A DNA stretch of 64,000 bases from Paenibacillus sp. FSL H7-0326 (GCF_001955535.1 NZ_MPVN01000001.1:186001-250000), one strand, 5' to 3'; positions 35,444 to 45,494 are shown, counted from the stretch's first letter. Translations and numbers: made by a program. Notes: generated by a model from the letters alone, not told the origin.

Positions 35444-36910
35444 TTAATGTGTACTCAATTTACCCTTGCTGTCTGTAAATACCGCCAGCTTATCGATCAT
35501 GCGCTGACTCGCTTCATTTAGTCCGGTCAGTCTGACTTCATTGTTATTCTCTCTGTATTTCAAGATGATTTTATCAATCGCGCCTACAGCAGAATCATCC
35601 CAAACATGAGAATTGGAGAAGTCAATGACGATGTCGCGATCTTGTACAGACAGATCAAAGGATTGTTCAAATGTCGTGGTAGAGGCGAAGAATAATTGTC
35701 CCTTCACCTTGAACACCTGTTTCTTGACATCCTCCGCTGGCTTGGTCACTTCCAGTTTCGATATCTTCGCCACGAAGAACACCGCGCTTAAGATGACACC
35801 AGCAATAACTCCTTTGGAGAGGTCATGGGTGGCAACAACAATAATTACGGTAACCACCATAACGATGGCGTCCGGACGGGGCGCTTTTTTCAAATATTGG
35901 AATGAAGACCAATCAAACGTCCCGATACAGACCATGACCATGATTCCAGCAAGAACGGGCATCGGCATTAGGACTACCAGATCACCAAGTACAAGAATCA
36001 GAAACATAAGAAACAGCCCTGCCACGAGCGTTGACAAACGGCTGCGTCCGCCTGATTTTACGTTAATCATGGACTGACCGATCATGGCGCATCCCGCCAT
36101 ACCGCCGAAGAACGCTGTGACGAAGTTTGCAATCCCTTGCCCCCTAGCTTCACGATTCTTGTCACTCTCTGTATCTGTCATATCATCGACAATGGAGGAG
36201 GTAAGCAGTGATTCAAGCAAGCCGACAATTGCGAGTGCGAAAGAATATGGTAATATAATCTGTAGTGTTTCGATAGAGAACGGCACATCAGGCATCAAAA
36301 ATGACGGTAAGGTCTGGGTAATGTTCCCCATATCCCCTACGGTCTGGAGATTAAATCCTGTAAATACGGATACAACAGTTAATACGACGATGGCAATCAA
36401 TGGTGCAGGAATGGCCTTGAAGAATCGAGGCACGACGTATACGATAAGCAGTGTGATACCTAGGAACACATAGGTTGCTCCATTGATGCCCCAGAAATAA
36501 GGGACCTGCGCCATAAAGATCAGAATGGCCAGTGAATTGACGAAGCCAATCATGACGGCACGTGGAATAAACTTCATCAGTGTAGCTACTTTGAACACAC
36601 CTAGCAGGAATTGAATAATACCTGTTAATATGGTAGCTGCAAGCATGTACTCAATCCCGTGCTCCCTCACCAGGGGAGCAAGAACCAAGGCCATGGCCCC
36701 TGTCGCTGCTGAGATCATCGCTGGTCTGCCGCCAGCAAAAGCAATGATTACAGCAATACAGAAGGAAGCATACAAACCGACCATAGGGTCCACACCCGCA
36801 ATCAGTGAGAAGGCAATGGCTTCCGGGATGAGCGCAAGAGCTACAACAATGCCGGACAAAATATCAGCTCTTACATTAAAAAACCATGTTCTCTTGAGAT
36901 TTTCTAACAC
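35444..36910 (-). CDS. SulP family anion transporter with STAS domain
   Basis: A 488-residue SLC26/SulP membrane protein with about eleven helices and a C-terminal STAS domain (about 390-488; DIVIDFSNSHVWDDSAVGAIDKI). The N-terminal signature DILSGIVVALALIPEAIAFSLIAG lies at about 16-40. Such proteins carry sulfate, bicarbonate or related anions. The start is GTG 36910 with GGAGAG upstream. It is divergent from a recombinase-like gene, with no sulfur genes nearby, so the anion is not assigned. Confidence 0.92.
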   Translation of the reverse strand: MLENLKRTWFFNVRADILSGIVVALALIPEAIAFSLIAGVDPMVGLYASFCIAVIIAFAGGRPAMISAATGAMALVLAPLVREHGIEYMLAATILTGIIQFLLGVFKVATLMKFIPRAVMIGFVNSLAILIFMAQVPYFWGINGATYVFLGITLLIVYVVPRFFKAIPAPLIAIVVLTVVSVFTGFNLQTVGDMGNITQTLPSFLMPDVPFSIETLQIILPYSFALAIVGLLESLLTSSIVDDMTDTESDKNREARGQGIANFVTAFFGGMAGCAMIGQSMINVKSGGRSRLSTLVAGLFLMFLILVLGDLVVLMPMPVLAGIMVMVCIGTFDWSSFQYLKKAPRPDAIVMVVTVIIVVATHDLSKGVIAGVILSAVFFVAKISKLEVTKPAEDVKKQVFKVKGQLFFASTTTFEQSFDLSVQDRDIVIDFSNSHVWDDSAVGAIDKIILKYRENNNEVRLTGLNEASQRMIDKLAVFTDSKGKLSTH

Positions 36911-37075
36911 TTTCTCTCCACACCTCTTTATCTATTTTTGAGAACCTGACTTTTAAGTCTCATAAAAGTCAAGGCATCATATACATCCAAGTTATCAATA
37001 CCTTCGTTAGTTTATCATGGATCGTTCCAAAATGGAACCTTTTTGAGACTAGTGAATGTCCAAGGAGTTTAATAC

Positions 37076-37624
37076 ATGCTAATCGGATATGTAAGACCTT
37101 ATCAGGACGATTTACAATGTAACCACCAGCAAGCCGTATTGGCCCAATATGCCTGCGAGCATATCATTGCCGAGGAGCATGGCTCTGCTAAGAAACGAAC
37201 TGCGTTGTACGGTCTATTAGACAAGCTAGTGCCCGGTGATCATATCGTTGTTGCTAAATTATTTGCACTCGCTGATTCAACGAGGCACCTGGCCGAACTG
37301 CTCGATGGGCTGCGCAATAGAGGCTGCTATCTTATTTCCGCAAAAGAAGGGATCAATACAAGTGCTTCTACCGGCTTGGCCTTTCATGAGATGGTACACC
37401 AACTGCTCGATTTTCAAAGTGATGTAATTAGTGAGAAGACTAAAAAAGGATTATATGAAGCAAAGCAGAAGGGGATTAGACCCGGACGCCCCAAAAAACC
37501 GGACGAAAACGTCAAAAAAGCGATTGTTATGTATCAAAGCAATCAATATAGTCTGGCACAGATAAAAGACGAAACTGGAATCAGCAAATCTACACTGTAT
37601 CGATATCTCGATTCCGAAAATTAA
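37076..37624 (+). CDS. Serine-recombinase-like protein lacking catalytic residues
   Basis: A 182-residue protein with the resolvase fold (1-140) and a C-terminal helix-turn-helix (about 145-180; [21 protein letters not shown]). Active resolvases start GYARVST, with the nucleophile Ser at about 9. Here the same place reads GYVRPYQDD, so Tyr9 replaces it. The arginines of the KLDRLGRD motif are also missing (KLFALADS). It is therefore probably a DNA-binding regulator, not a recombinase. It is transcribed just before csaA (16-base gap). Confidence 0.82.
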   Translation: MLIGYVRPYQDDLQCNHQQAVLAQYACEHIIAEEHGSAKKRTALYGLLDKLVPGDHIVVAKLFALADSTRHLAELLDGLRNRGCYLISAKEGINTSASTGLAFHEMVHQLLDFQSDVISEKTKKGLYEAKQKGIRPGRPKKPDENVKKAIVMYQSNQYSLAQIKDETGISKSTLYRYLDSEN

Positions 37625-37640
37625 ACTTGGAGGAAATGGC

Positions 37641-37970
37641 ATGGCCACGATAGATGATTTTGTAAAGCTGGATATTCGTATCGGGACCATTATTAAGGCA
37701 GCGGCTTTTCCGGAAGCAAGAAAGCCCGCAATCAAGCTGGAGATCAATTTTGGAGAACTAGGGATCAAGCAGTCTTCTGCACAAATCACGAAACGATATA
37801 TACCCGATGAATTAATCGGAAGGCAGATTGCAGCAGTAGTAAACTTCCCTCCGCGCCGAATCGCCGGCTATGTATCCGAGGTTCTCGTACTCGGCGGCGT
37901 TCCAGAAGAAGGCGATGTCATCTTGCTGAGACCCGATGAAGAAGTGCCTAATGGAACACCGATCGCTTAA
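37641..37970 (+). CDS. csaA: tRNA-binding/chaperone-like protein CsaA
   Basis: A 109-residue protein of the CsaA family, an OB-fold tRNA-binding domain related to the C-terminus of methionyl-tRNA synthetase. It has chaperone-like activity reported for the B. subtilis protein. The family start ([14 protein letters not shown], 5-18) and the [20 protein letters not shown] segment (65-84) are intact. GGAGG lies 6-8 bases before the ATG. It follows the recombinase-like gene in the same transcript. Confidence 0.92.
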   Translation: MATIDDFVKLDIRIGTIIKAAAFPEARKPAIKLEINFGELGIKQSSAQITKRYIPDELIGRQIAAVVNFPPRRIAGYVSEVLVLGGVPEEGDVILLRPDEEVPNGTPIA

Positions 37971-37995
37971 AAATTGCAATCTCGAACCGCACAAA

Positions 37996-38037
37996 GGAGC
38001 AGACCTTTGATTTTCAATTAATCAAAAGGTCTGCTCC
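37996..38037. terminator. Terminator-like hairpin between csaA and the BNR protein gene
   Basis: GGAGCAGACCTT (from 37996) pairs with AAGGTCTGCTCC (to 38037), with TGATT/AATCA inside. The T tract is weak in both directions. Confidence 0.6.
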
Positions 38038-38107
38038 TCCGTTCATTTTACAAATCGGATCGGCCATGAACACTCATCTGCTCCATTCATTAGCCGAGTA
38101 TAACGAA

Positions 38108-39256
38108 TCACTCGTTAGGCTGCTCCAGAACCAAGACCTCAGTCCAAGAATGACCTCCGTCTCCCGTTCGATAAATTGCAGGATGCATGAGGCTTGTATC
38201 TGCCATCCAGCCTTTATTACGTTCCGTGAAGGAAATGTCACTTTCGTATCCTTGAATAGACGGCAGGTTCTTCCACGTCTTCCCGCCATCGGAAGAGCTT
38301 CCCATGCCGATCTTCTCCCCTGCCGGTGAGAACCCAGCGAGATAGGCCGCCCCAGTTACAAGCGATAAATTTCCTGGATGCCCGGCAGGTGCTGCAGGAC
38401 CGGCATCTGTATACCCTGGTTCGTCGCCAGGCCCGGGTCCGGCTCCTGCTGTATCTTGACCGATCACTTTGACAAAGCTCTGACCGGCATTGCTCGAAGC
38501 GTATACGGCGTAGGATTGCTGGGACATACCAGCCCCGCCGTTCAGCCTCACCCATACCTCCTGGCCGTTCACGGCGATTTCACCGCCACTAACTGTCTCC
38601 GAGGATACGGAGAGACGTACCTTCCAGTCTGTGCCGCCATTTGTCGTTTGATGCAGCTTATATCCGTATCCCGGATGAACTGTCAGTGCATAACCTTTCT
38701 TCGCATCTGTGAATACCGCATATCTTGTATTCGTCGGTGTGGCTATCTTGCTCCAGCTGCTGCCTCCATCGTAGGTATGGTAAGTGTAAGCCTGGGAGTA
38801 GCCAAATCCCTCATCCTCCTTAGTGAAATCGATACGCTGCAGATACATGTCCCCCGTTTTTATCTTCGTTAATGACTTACCACCATCATCCGTATGCAGT
38901 AGCGCATTCGGTCCGTCAATTGAGGATTTTGCCAGCGCATAACATACTTTATTATTGATAAAATCAAGCTGAGTGAACTGCCAAGTTCCTGTATAGATGT
39001 TCTGCCAGTGATCACCGGCATCGGATGTGCCAATCATATATCCATTACCTGCTGCACGTCCCGTCGTTCCGTTTAAGAACTGAATGTCACTAATATAGAA
39101 GGTCTCTCCTCCTGCAGGCTTATTCCCTGTGAGCTCACTCGTATCCTGAGCTGAGACCGAACCCATTGCAGTCATAGATCCTGTCAGCGCTAAAGTTAAA
39201 GTTAATTTCGTTAATCTAGCGAATGGAGCTAGTCTTCCGGTTGTTCTGCTTCCCAT
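38108..39256 (-). CDS. Secreted BNR/Ycf48-like beta-propeller protein
   Basis: A 382-residue exported protein with a twin-Arg-free signal peptide (about 1-37, ending VSAQ). At least five BNR/Asp-box-like repeats follow: TSDAGDHWQN, HTDDGGKSLT, TYDGGSSWSK, TTNGGTDWKV, SSDGGKTWKN and TGDGGHSWTE. These predict a beta-propeller. A Gly/Pro-rich insert lies near 275-300. Such proteins are usually surface-associated, with no enzymatic residues evident here. The ATG at 39256 has GGGGAG upstream. The gene lies 15 bases after the alpha-glucosidase stop, so they may be co-transcribed. Confidence 0.82.
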   Translation of the reverse strand: MGSRTTGRLAPFARLTKLTLTLALTGSMTAMGSVSAQDTSELTGNKPAGGETFYISDIQFLNGTTGRAAGNGYMIGTSDAGDHWQNIYTGTWQFTQLDFINNKVCYALAKSSIDGPNALLHTDDGGKSLTKIKTGDMYLQRIDFTKEDEGFGYSQAYTYHTYDGGSSWSKIATPTNTRYAVFTDAKKGYALTVHPGYGYKLHQTTNGGTDWKVRLSVSSETVSGGEIAVNGQEVWVRLNGGAGMSQQSYAVYASSNAGQSFVKVIGQDTAGAGPGPGDEPGYTDAGPAAPAGHPGNLSLVTGAAYLAGFSPAGEKIGMGSSSDGGKTWKNLPSIQGYESDISFTERNKGWMADTSLMHPAIYRTGDGGHSWTEVLVLEQPNE

Positions 39257-39271
39257 GATTCATTCTCCCCT

Positions 39272-40954
39272 TTATGTCAACAGCTTGTATACTCTTGCTT
39301 CAAATGGCTTTAATGTGAATTGCTTAGAGATGCCCTTATCCTGAATTTCATAGTTATGAATCAGCAGCTGTGAATCGGAGTACTTAATATTTTCATTAAG
39401 CATGAATTCCGCTTCCTGTTCTGAGTAATTTAGCACAACGATGAGCATCTCTTGTTCTAGTGATCTTGTATAGGCATAGATCTGTTCGTCCTCCTCATGT
39501 AGCAGCTCATAATCACCATACACAATAACAGGATGTTCTTTTCTAAGCTGAATCAGCTTCTGATAATAGTAAAACACCGAATTCGGATCTGACAGTGCCT
39601 CTTCAACATTGATTGCTGTATAGTTCGGATTCAGCTGAATCCAGGGTGTACCTGTCGTAAATCCAGCATGTTCACGTTGATTCCAGTGCATCGGTGTTCT
39701 TGCATTGTCTCTGCTTCGCTCATAGATTGACTGCATTAACAGATCATGCTGATGCCCGGACTGAGTATACTCGTGGAACATATTTAAGGTTTCAATATCC
39801 CTATAATCATCTATCGAAGCAAAATTCACATTCGTCATTCCGATTTCTTCCCCTTGATATATATAAGGTGTCCCTTTCAGCGTATGCAGCAGAGTGCCCA
39901 GCAATTTGGCCGATTCTATTCTATAACGATCATCATTTCCGAAACGTGAGACCATTCTCGGCTGATCATGATTGTTCAAATACAGGCTGTTCCAGCCTCG
40001 ATCCTTCAGCGTTTGCTGCCATTTGTGCATTACCCGCTTAAAATCACTCAGTTTCCATGGAATGATATCCCATTTGCCAAGCGGTCCGTTGCCTACATTC
40101 ATCAGCTCGAAATGAAATACCATGTTCAATTCGTTGCGATCTTCCGCTACGTAATTAACGGCCTCTTCAGGTGATACATCTAAACATTCACCTACCGTCA
40201 TAATGTCGTACTTCGAGAGAACTTCCCGATTCATCTCCTGCAAATATTCGTGCACTCTCGGTCCGTTCACAAAATATTCCCCTCCCCAATGATAGGAGGA
40301 ATCTCCTGTTTCCTCGGCGTCTGGAAACCGCTGATCCTTTGATATCAAATTAATAACATCCATGCGAAATCCATCAATACCTTTGTCCAGCCACCAGGTC
40401 ATCATCTGGTACACTTCCTTGCGTACCTGCTCGTTCTCCCAATTTAAATCTGGCTGCTTCTTGGAGAATAGATGCAGATAGTACTCATTCGTTTCGGGCT
40501 GATGCTGCCAGGCAGAACCGCGAAAATAAGACATCCAATTGCTCGGTTCCTCTCCATTCTTGCCTGGCCGCCATATATAGTAATCTCGATACACATTATC
40601 CTTGGACTTCTGTGCTTCTACGAACCAAGCATGCTCATCTGAAGTATGATTGACGACTAGATCCATGATCAGTTTCATTCCACGTTCATGCAGACCCTCG
40701 AGCAGCTCCTCCCAATCCTCTAATGTCCCGAACTCATCCATAATCTGCTGATAATGCCTTATATCGTAGCCGTTATCATCATTCGGAGAGTCATAGACAG
40801 GGCACAGCCATACGACATCTGCGCCAAGTTTTTTTAAGTAATCCAGCTTCGAGATGATTCCTTGAAGATCACCGATACCGTCTCCGTTGCTATCCATGAA
40901 GCTGCGTGGGTAAATTTGGTATACGACACTTTCTTTCCACCATTGCTTTTTCAT
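39272..40954 (-). CDS. GH13 alpha-glucosidase (oligo-1,6-glucosidase type)
   Basis: A 560-residue glycoside hydrolase family 13 enzyme acting on small alpha-glucosides. Conserved regions are DLVVNHTSD (about 98-106), GFRMDVINLISK with the nucleophile Asp (about 196-207), acid/base Glu in VGECLDV and NNHDQPR with the third Asp. Val after the nucleophile Asp (MDVIN) and QPDLNW are typical of alpha-1,6 preference. There is no signal peptide, so it is intracellular. No sugar transporter is adjacent. Confidence 0.92.
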   Translation of the reverse strand: MKKQWWKESVVYQIYPRSFMDSNGDGIGDLQGIISKLDYLKKLGADVVWLCPVYDSPNDDNGYDIRHYQQIMDEFGTLEDWEELLEGLHERGMKLIMDLVVNHTSDEHAWFVEAQKSKDNVYRDYYIWRPGKNGEEPSNWMSYFRGSAWQHQPETNEYYLHLFSKKQPDLNWENEQVRKEVYQMMTWWLDKGIDGFRMDVINLISKDQRFPDAEETGDSSYHWGGEYFVNGPRVHEYLQEMNREVLSKYDIMTVGECLDVSPEEAVNYVAEDRNELNMVFHFELMNVGNGPLGKWDIIPWKLSDFKRVMHKWQQTLKDRGWNSLYLNNHDQPRMVSRFGNDDRYRIESAKLLGTLLHTLKGTPYIYQGEEIGMTNVNFASIDDYRDIETLNMFHEYTQSGHQHDLLMQSIYERSRDNARTPMHWNQREHAGFTTGTPWIQLNPNYTAINVEEALSDPNSVFYYYQKLIQLRKEHPVIVYGDYELLHEEDEQIYAYTRSLEQEMLIVVLNYSEQEAEFMLNENIKYSDSQLLIHNYEIQDKGISKQFTLKPFEARVYKLLT

Positions 40955-41107
40955 AACTGTTGATGTGCACTTCCCTTCTCTGCTGACTTTAACTAGCTTT
41001 AAATATTAATTACTTTCTTATATAGTTATTTAACCAATATACTTCATTACTTATTTCCATTTTTCTAGCTTGTCCAATCTAGATCTTGAACATTAGGAAG
41101 TAAAGAC

Positions 41108-41131
41108 AAAAAAAGAAGGGAGCAGTCTCCC
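41108..41131 (-). terminator. Terminator of the glycosyltransferase pair
   Basis: GGGAG (41118-41122) pairs with CTCCC (41127-41131), and the A runs at 41108-41117 give T residues on the minus strand. Confidence 0.7.
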
Positions 41132-41159
41132 ATCTCTACTCATGATTTAGTTCGAAAAA

Positions 41160-42227
41160 TTATCTTGTGATCCTAGATAACATGGACTCAAATTGATCGC
41201 AGTATATAGAAGTGGAAAATTCGCTCTTAATATGCTGCTCAGCAGCCGAAATAATCTGATTCCTTAAGCCTCGGTTTCGCATTAAGGTGAGAGATTCACC
41301 TACCGCATGCTTGATATCTCCGAGGTTATAATATTTGCCGGTTACATTATGCTTAATAAACCGCTTTACTCCATCCGAGTCGGTAGATAGTACCGGGCAT
41401 CTGCATAGCATTGCTTCTGCTACAGCGTAGCCAAAGCCCTCTTTAATCGAGGTCGAGCACAAGAATCCTCCTGAATCTCCAATGATTGATAAATAGTCCG
41501 CCATTTGCTCATGAGGAATATTCGAGTATCGAATCAATCGCTCAGACAAATTTAGTGTACGTACACTAAATTCGAAATAATCTTTCTGCGAGGGATCGGA
41601 TAGTGTATCATCATCGAACATCCATAAATACAGATCGGGAATCTGCTTACGCAGCTCAAAACCGATTCTTAAGTATTCGCTCCAATTCTTGTTCTGTTCG
41701 ATACGGCCGATCCAGCCTATAATCGGATAGGGTTTAGGGGGATAGGACACATATCCAAAGTGCTCCGTATCCAGTGGATCATCAAAACAGAACTGCGGGA
41801 TGGCAGGGAAGATTTGCTCAAACCACTGCTTTAAATGTGAAGTTCGGGGATATAACAATGCGTCTGCATATTCTCGAATTCCTGAATCGAACACCTTCAG
41901 CAGCTCAAGGGCAGTGTCTGTCGTACCCAGTCCTTGAATCTCAAAGACCGCTTTGCCACGAAAGCCCATTTCCTTTACCTTTTGAAGCAGATGAATGTCT
42001 GTACAAACGACGATGATGTCATAATCCTCTGATTCAATGATACGCTTGATTTCCTCGTTATCATTAGTTACGAACGTTTTAATCCCTTTTATATTTTTAC
42101 GTCCTTCACCATCAACCGCATATAATAGATGACATTCATACCCGCGAGCCATAAGTGCCTTGCTTCTTATCCGATTTAGCGTCTCCATACCACCGCTCGG
42201 ATTAAAAAAAGTAAATAGTATTTTCAT
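41160..42227 (-). CDS. Glycosyltransferase, GT4-like
   Basis: A 355-residue GT-B glycosyltransferase. The N-terminal domain starts MKILFTFFNPSGGMETLNR. The C-terminal domain carries STSIKEGFGYAVAEAMLCRCPVLSTDSDGV (about 251-280), with the EGFG..xxEAM sugar-nucleotide motif of GT4. The start lies 4 bases after the GT2 stop codon with GGAGG abutting it, so translation is probably coupled. The acceptor is unknown; the pair may decorate a surface polymer. Confidence 0.87.
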   Translation of the reverse strand: MKILFTFFNPSGGMETLNRIRSKALMARGYECHLLYAVDGEGRKNIKGIKTFVTNDNEEIKRIIESEDYDIIVVCTDIHLLQKVKEMGFRGKAVFEIQGLGTTDTALELLKVFDSGIREYADALLYPRTSHLKQWFEQIFPAIPQFCFDDPLDTEHFGYVSYPPKPYPIIGWIGRIEQNKNWSEYLRIGFELRKQIPDLYLWMFDDDTLSDPSQKDYFEFSVRTLNLSERLIRYSNIPHEQMADYLSIIGDSGGFLCSTSIKEGFGYAVAEAMLCRCPVLSTDSDGVKRFIKHNVTGKYYNLGDIKHAVGESLTLMRNRGLRNQIISAAEQHIKSEFSTSIYCDQFESMLSRITR

Positions 42228-42233
42228 CCTCCA

Positions 42234-43451
42234 CTACCACGCATTCATATATTTAAATTTTATGGCCTGAACAAGCTGCTCAGTTTTAAACAATTCGTTA
42301 TAATAATCAAGCTTCTGCGGCAAATAGGGTGCGAACCGATAACCGATCTGTGAATGATCTGGTGTGTAATAATTAGACATTGCGCTTGGCTCGGCCTTCG
42401 ATAATTCGATTAGCAAGGTTTCCATTTCCACCACGTCTGTTGTACATACATTGTTTAGAATCATCGTGTAAGGGGTTTGAATCATCTGAACCGCAATGAG
42501 ACTGGCTACAAGTTCATTTACTGTGGGATACCACTTGAAATCCGTTATGGGATGGGGGACTTTGGACAACAGTACTTGAGCACTCTGATCTGTGGTCAGA
42601 TCCAGCACATAGCAATAGTAATTACTAAAGCTTTGCTCATATAGATTCTCCAATCTCATAAGAGCTGCTTCATCTGCGATACTTATGGGGAACAACACCG
42701 TGACTTGAGGCTTCATTTTTCTTCTTGATCGAGCCAGATGACGTGCCAAATGATACGTATATCTCCATCTTCGATGCTGCTCACTTGATTTGAGTGTCGC
42801 CGACACGCTATAGGTCGAATTCACTCTGTAATCCATCAGCTCGACCGGGATATATCGAATCTCGCAATTCTCCGTCAAACGGAGCCAATAATCATAATCC
42901 TCTACAGGTACAAGATGATAACCATCAATCATTTTGGCATACTTGGACTTATACATAAACGAAACACCGATAATCGATGAATCCAGCAGCCTCTCCTTGG
43001 GTCTGCTCTGGTATTTGCGTAGTGCAGCCAGCTGATGCTCATTATGAAGACGGCTTCCGTTATTATCAATAGACTGAAAGGAGCTGTATACCAAACCTAA
43101 CTCATCAGATCCCTTCTTCAGCTCTCTGCGCAGCATCTCCAGATAATAGGGATAATACACGTTGTCACTTGATACCCACGTCAAATATTCGATATGTTCA
43201 TCCAAGAACAAATGCTGGAATCCGGTATTCAGTGCATGCGCAACACCTTGATTATTAGGATAAGCTACGATTTTAACTCGCTGATCTCCATTCACTATGC
43301 TCTTGACCAGCGGTTCCATCTCAGGAGCACCATCAATTACAATCACCATCTTGAATTTGCTAAAAGATTGGTTTAACACGGACTCCAGTGCTGCTTGGAG
43401 AAATTCGGGCTTCTGTACATATACAGGCATGACCACACCTAAATCAATCAA
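42234..43451 (-). CDS. Glycosyltransferase family 2 protein, two-domain
   Basis: A 405-residue protein. The GT-A domain (about 5-230) has VVMPVYVQKPEFLQAALES, the VIDGAP loop, SSDNVYYP in place of the usual DxD segment, and EDYDYWLRL near the catalytic site. The C-terminal part (about 250-405) looks like a second, shorter GT-like region. The start is TTG 43451, 6 bases after GAGGTGA. It is co-transcribed with the GT4 gene downstream. Confidence 0.83.
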   Translation of the reverse strand: MIDLGVVMPVYVQKPEFLQAALESVLNQSFSKFKMVIVIDGAPEMEPLVKSIVNGDQRVKIVAYPNNQGVAHALNTGFQHLFLDEHIEYLTWVSSDNVYYPYYLEMLRRELKKGSDELGLVYSSFQSIDNNGSRLHNEHQLAALRKYQSRPKERLLDSSIIGVSFMYKSKYAKMIDGYHLVPVEDYDYWLRLTENCEIRYIPVELMDYRVNSTYSVSATLKSSEQHRRWRYTYHLARHLARSRRKMKPQVTVLFPISIADEAALMRLENLYEQSFSNYYCYVLDLTTDQSAQVLLSKVPHPITDFKWYPTVNELVASLIAVQMIQTPYTMILNNVCTTDVVEMETLLIELSKAEPSAMSNYYTPDHSQIGYRFAPYLPQKLDYYNELFKTEQLVQAIKFKYMNAW

Positions 43452-43611
43452 ACCCAATCACCTCTTCCGCACATTTGGTATAGTGTATGAATCGTTGGAC
43501 AAATGGATTGTGCGGATACCCTCATTCCCACAACTCGATCAAACCCGAAGAACCCATTGTTATAAAACAATGGGCAGATAAAATGTTCTATAAAATGAAA
43601 CTTTGGCTGTA

Positions 43612-43983
43612 TTAAATGGACAATGCAGAAATAGGAGTCAGTTCGGATTGAAGCACACCTTGCTCTGTAACAAGATTACCAAATTCATCTAAACCAAAAG
43701 TAGATATTGCCGCTTCTGTAAGGGTCGTGTCAATATTGTACTGCACTTCATAAGCCACATTTCCTGCAATATTAAATGAGCGAATGTCTGCGTTATCTGG
43801 AGCGATCGAATAACTGGAGACATATAACGGAGTAAGTGTCAAAGTGGTTATTGGAACGACGTAGACCACTACGATGATACTGGCAACAGAGTTCCCCACA
43901 TTTCGAACACTAACTACCGCATTCGTAGCAGCTGTACCAAAAGCTCTTGTGTTTGTAATAAGTCCAGTAGTATACACGGGCAT
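43612..43983 (-). CDS. Hypothetical Thr/Val-rich protein (123 aa)
   Basis: A 123-residue protein rich in Thr, Val, Ala and Ser, with alternating hydrophobic residues that suggest beta strands (VVSVRNVGNSVASIIVVVYVV). It has no signal peptide, no cysteine and no family I recognise. AAGGAGGAG precedes the ATG. It is divergent from a BNR-repeat protein gene, and the two may belong to the same surface or spore layer, though that is a guess. Confidence 0.65.
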   Translation of the reverse strand: MPVYTTGLITNTRAFGTAATNAVVSVRNVGNSVASIIVVVYVVPITTLTLTPLYVSSYSIAPDNADIRSFNIAGNVAYEVQYNIDTTLTEAAISTFGLDEFGNLVTEQGVLQSELTPISALSI

Positions 43984-44159
43984 ACCTTTCTCCTCCTTTC
44001 ATCTTACACTATCATTTATATTCAGCAGATTCAGAGAGTTATAGACTAACACCTTTACATGTGCGGATTTATGACAAAAACGGGTGTTGTCCCAATCAGA
44101 ACCGATGCTGTGTATATAGAATAAGAATAGATAAGACGAACGAAAGGAGGAGATTGCCG

Positions 44160-45404
44160 TTGACCAATTTTAATTTTCAAGTGACTCCAGTTGGTAATCC
44201 CAAGTTCGAACCTAGTGTCGCCGTGAATTATCTAATCCCCGGCATCATGGTCGCTACCGCAGTGGATACAACAACAGGAGTCCCGATCATTGGGGTATAC
44301 CGATCCTTGAACGGTGGATTTTCTTGGTCCAATGCCCTCTTACCCCTTCCTCCAGGGTTCACAGGAGCAGAGGCTTCTGCGGTTGCTTATGCCTTTCCAA
44401 ATACTTTTGTCATTACTGCCCATGCTTTTCCTGGCGCGTCTGACGGGACAGCGATCATTTATATATCTACCGACAATGGGGCAACATTCAGCGCACCGAG
44501 AATAGTAAATCAGGGATATGGTACTTATATAAATAATGATGAGACGAATGTCATATGCGATACGGCTCAGTCCAGTCCTTATCTAGGAAATATCTATGTG
44601 ACCTACAATCACCAGTTTAATGTAGCGAATGCAGGGAACTCCACAGCCTTCTTCAGCAGATCAACCGATGGTGGTATTACGTGGCAGACACCTGTACTTC
44701 TATCTAGTGAAGCGGATCAAGTCGAACGTCCGGAGGTAGCTGTAGGTCTAACCGGAACCGTGTACGGAGCCTGGATCACGACTGATCCGACAGGACGTTT
44801 TGTTGTTCGCCGTTCCTTTGATGGAGGAGTAACCTTTGAGCCTCCAGTTCTCGTCTCCACCGTTTCCCTCGTTCCTACCGTACTTCCCGTTCCCGGATAC
44901 GGTTTTCGTGTCCTTACCTTTGCCAGCATTTCCACTGATCGCTCTATAGGTCCGAATACAGAGGCCGTTTATGCTGTATGGCAGGATTTTCGACTGGGGT
45001 ACTCGGATATATTTATGTCCAAATCTACAGACCTCGGAGGAACCTGGTCTGCACCCGTAAGTATTACCGGCGCGCCAGCTGGTTCACAGAACTTCTTCCC
45101 TTCTGTTGATGTCGATCCACTTACCGGAGTCGTTAACATCATTTATTATAGCAATCAGATCAATGGGTTCAATCTTGATGTATATGTTGCCCGCTCCATC
45201 AATGGAGGTCAGACCTTTACTAACACACGGATCACCAATGTCTCATTTAATCCAAACGGTTCAAGTCCCACCCCAGTTCCGCTGATTGGTGATTACATTG
45301 ATATTATCAGTGTTCCTCCAGGGGGTTACATTGGTGTCTGGACAGATACCAGTACCGGAGCTCAAACTATCTTTGCAGGATATTCGGATATTGTCATTAC
45401 TTGA
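44160..45404 (+). CDS. BNR-repeat sialidase-like beta-propeller protein
   Basis: A 414-residue protein with repeated Asp-box-like motifs (SLNGGFSWS, STDNGATFS, STDGGITWQ, SFDGGVTFE, STDLGGTWS, SINGGQTFT), which predict a six-bladed propeller as in sialidases. The catalytic arginine triad and nucleophile Tyr of sialidases are not evident, so enzymatic activity is doubtful. I take TTG 44160 as start because AAAGGAGG (44143-44150) lies 9 bases before it. A longer frame from 44061 has no ribosome site. No signal peptide is visible. Confidence 0.75.
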   Translation: MTNFNFQVTPVGNPKFEPSVAVNYLIPGIMVATAVDTTTGVPIIGVYRSLNGGFSWSNALLPLPPGFTGAEASAVAYAFPNTFVITAHAFPGASDGTAIIYISTDNGATFSAPRIVNQGYGTYINNDETNVICDTAQSSPYLGNIYVTYNHQFNVANAGNSTAFFSRSTDGGITWQTPVLLSSEADQVERPEVAVGLTGTVYGAWITTDPTGRFVVRRSFDGGVTFEPPVLVSTVSLVPTVLPVPGYGFRVLTFASISTDRSIGPNTEAVYAVWQDFRLGYSDIFMSKSTDLGGTWSAPVSITGAPAGSQNFFPSVDVDPLTGVVNIIYYSNQINGFNLDVYVARSINGGQTFTNTRITNVSFNPNGSSPTPVPLIGDYIDIISVPPGGYIGVWTDTSTGAQTIFAGYSDIVIT

Positions 45405-45432
45405 ATCCATATACACCTGGTTTATTCGAACA

Positions 45433-45470
45433 AAAATAGATCATTCGTCAAAGAACGAATGATCTATTTT
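45433..45470. terminator. Bidirectional terminator
   Basis: AAAATAGATCATTCGT (45433-45448) pairs with ACGAATGATCTATTTT (45455-45470). It serves the BNR gene (+) and the fad operon end (-). Confidence 0.9.
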
Positions 45471-45494
45471 AACGCCTACATGCCTCTAACACTG

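Noticed and set aside
37076..37624. Active transposon resolvase marking a mobile element
   Set aside because: The catalytic Ser and two arginines are missing and no transposase or inverted repeats flank the gene.
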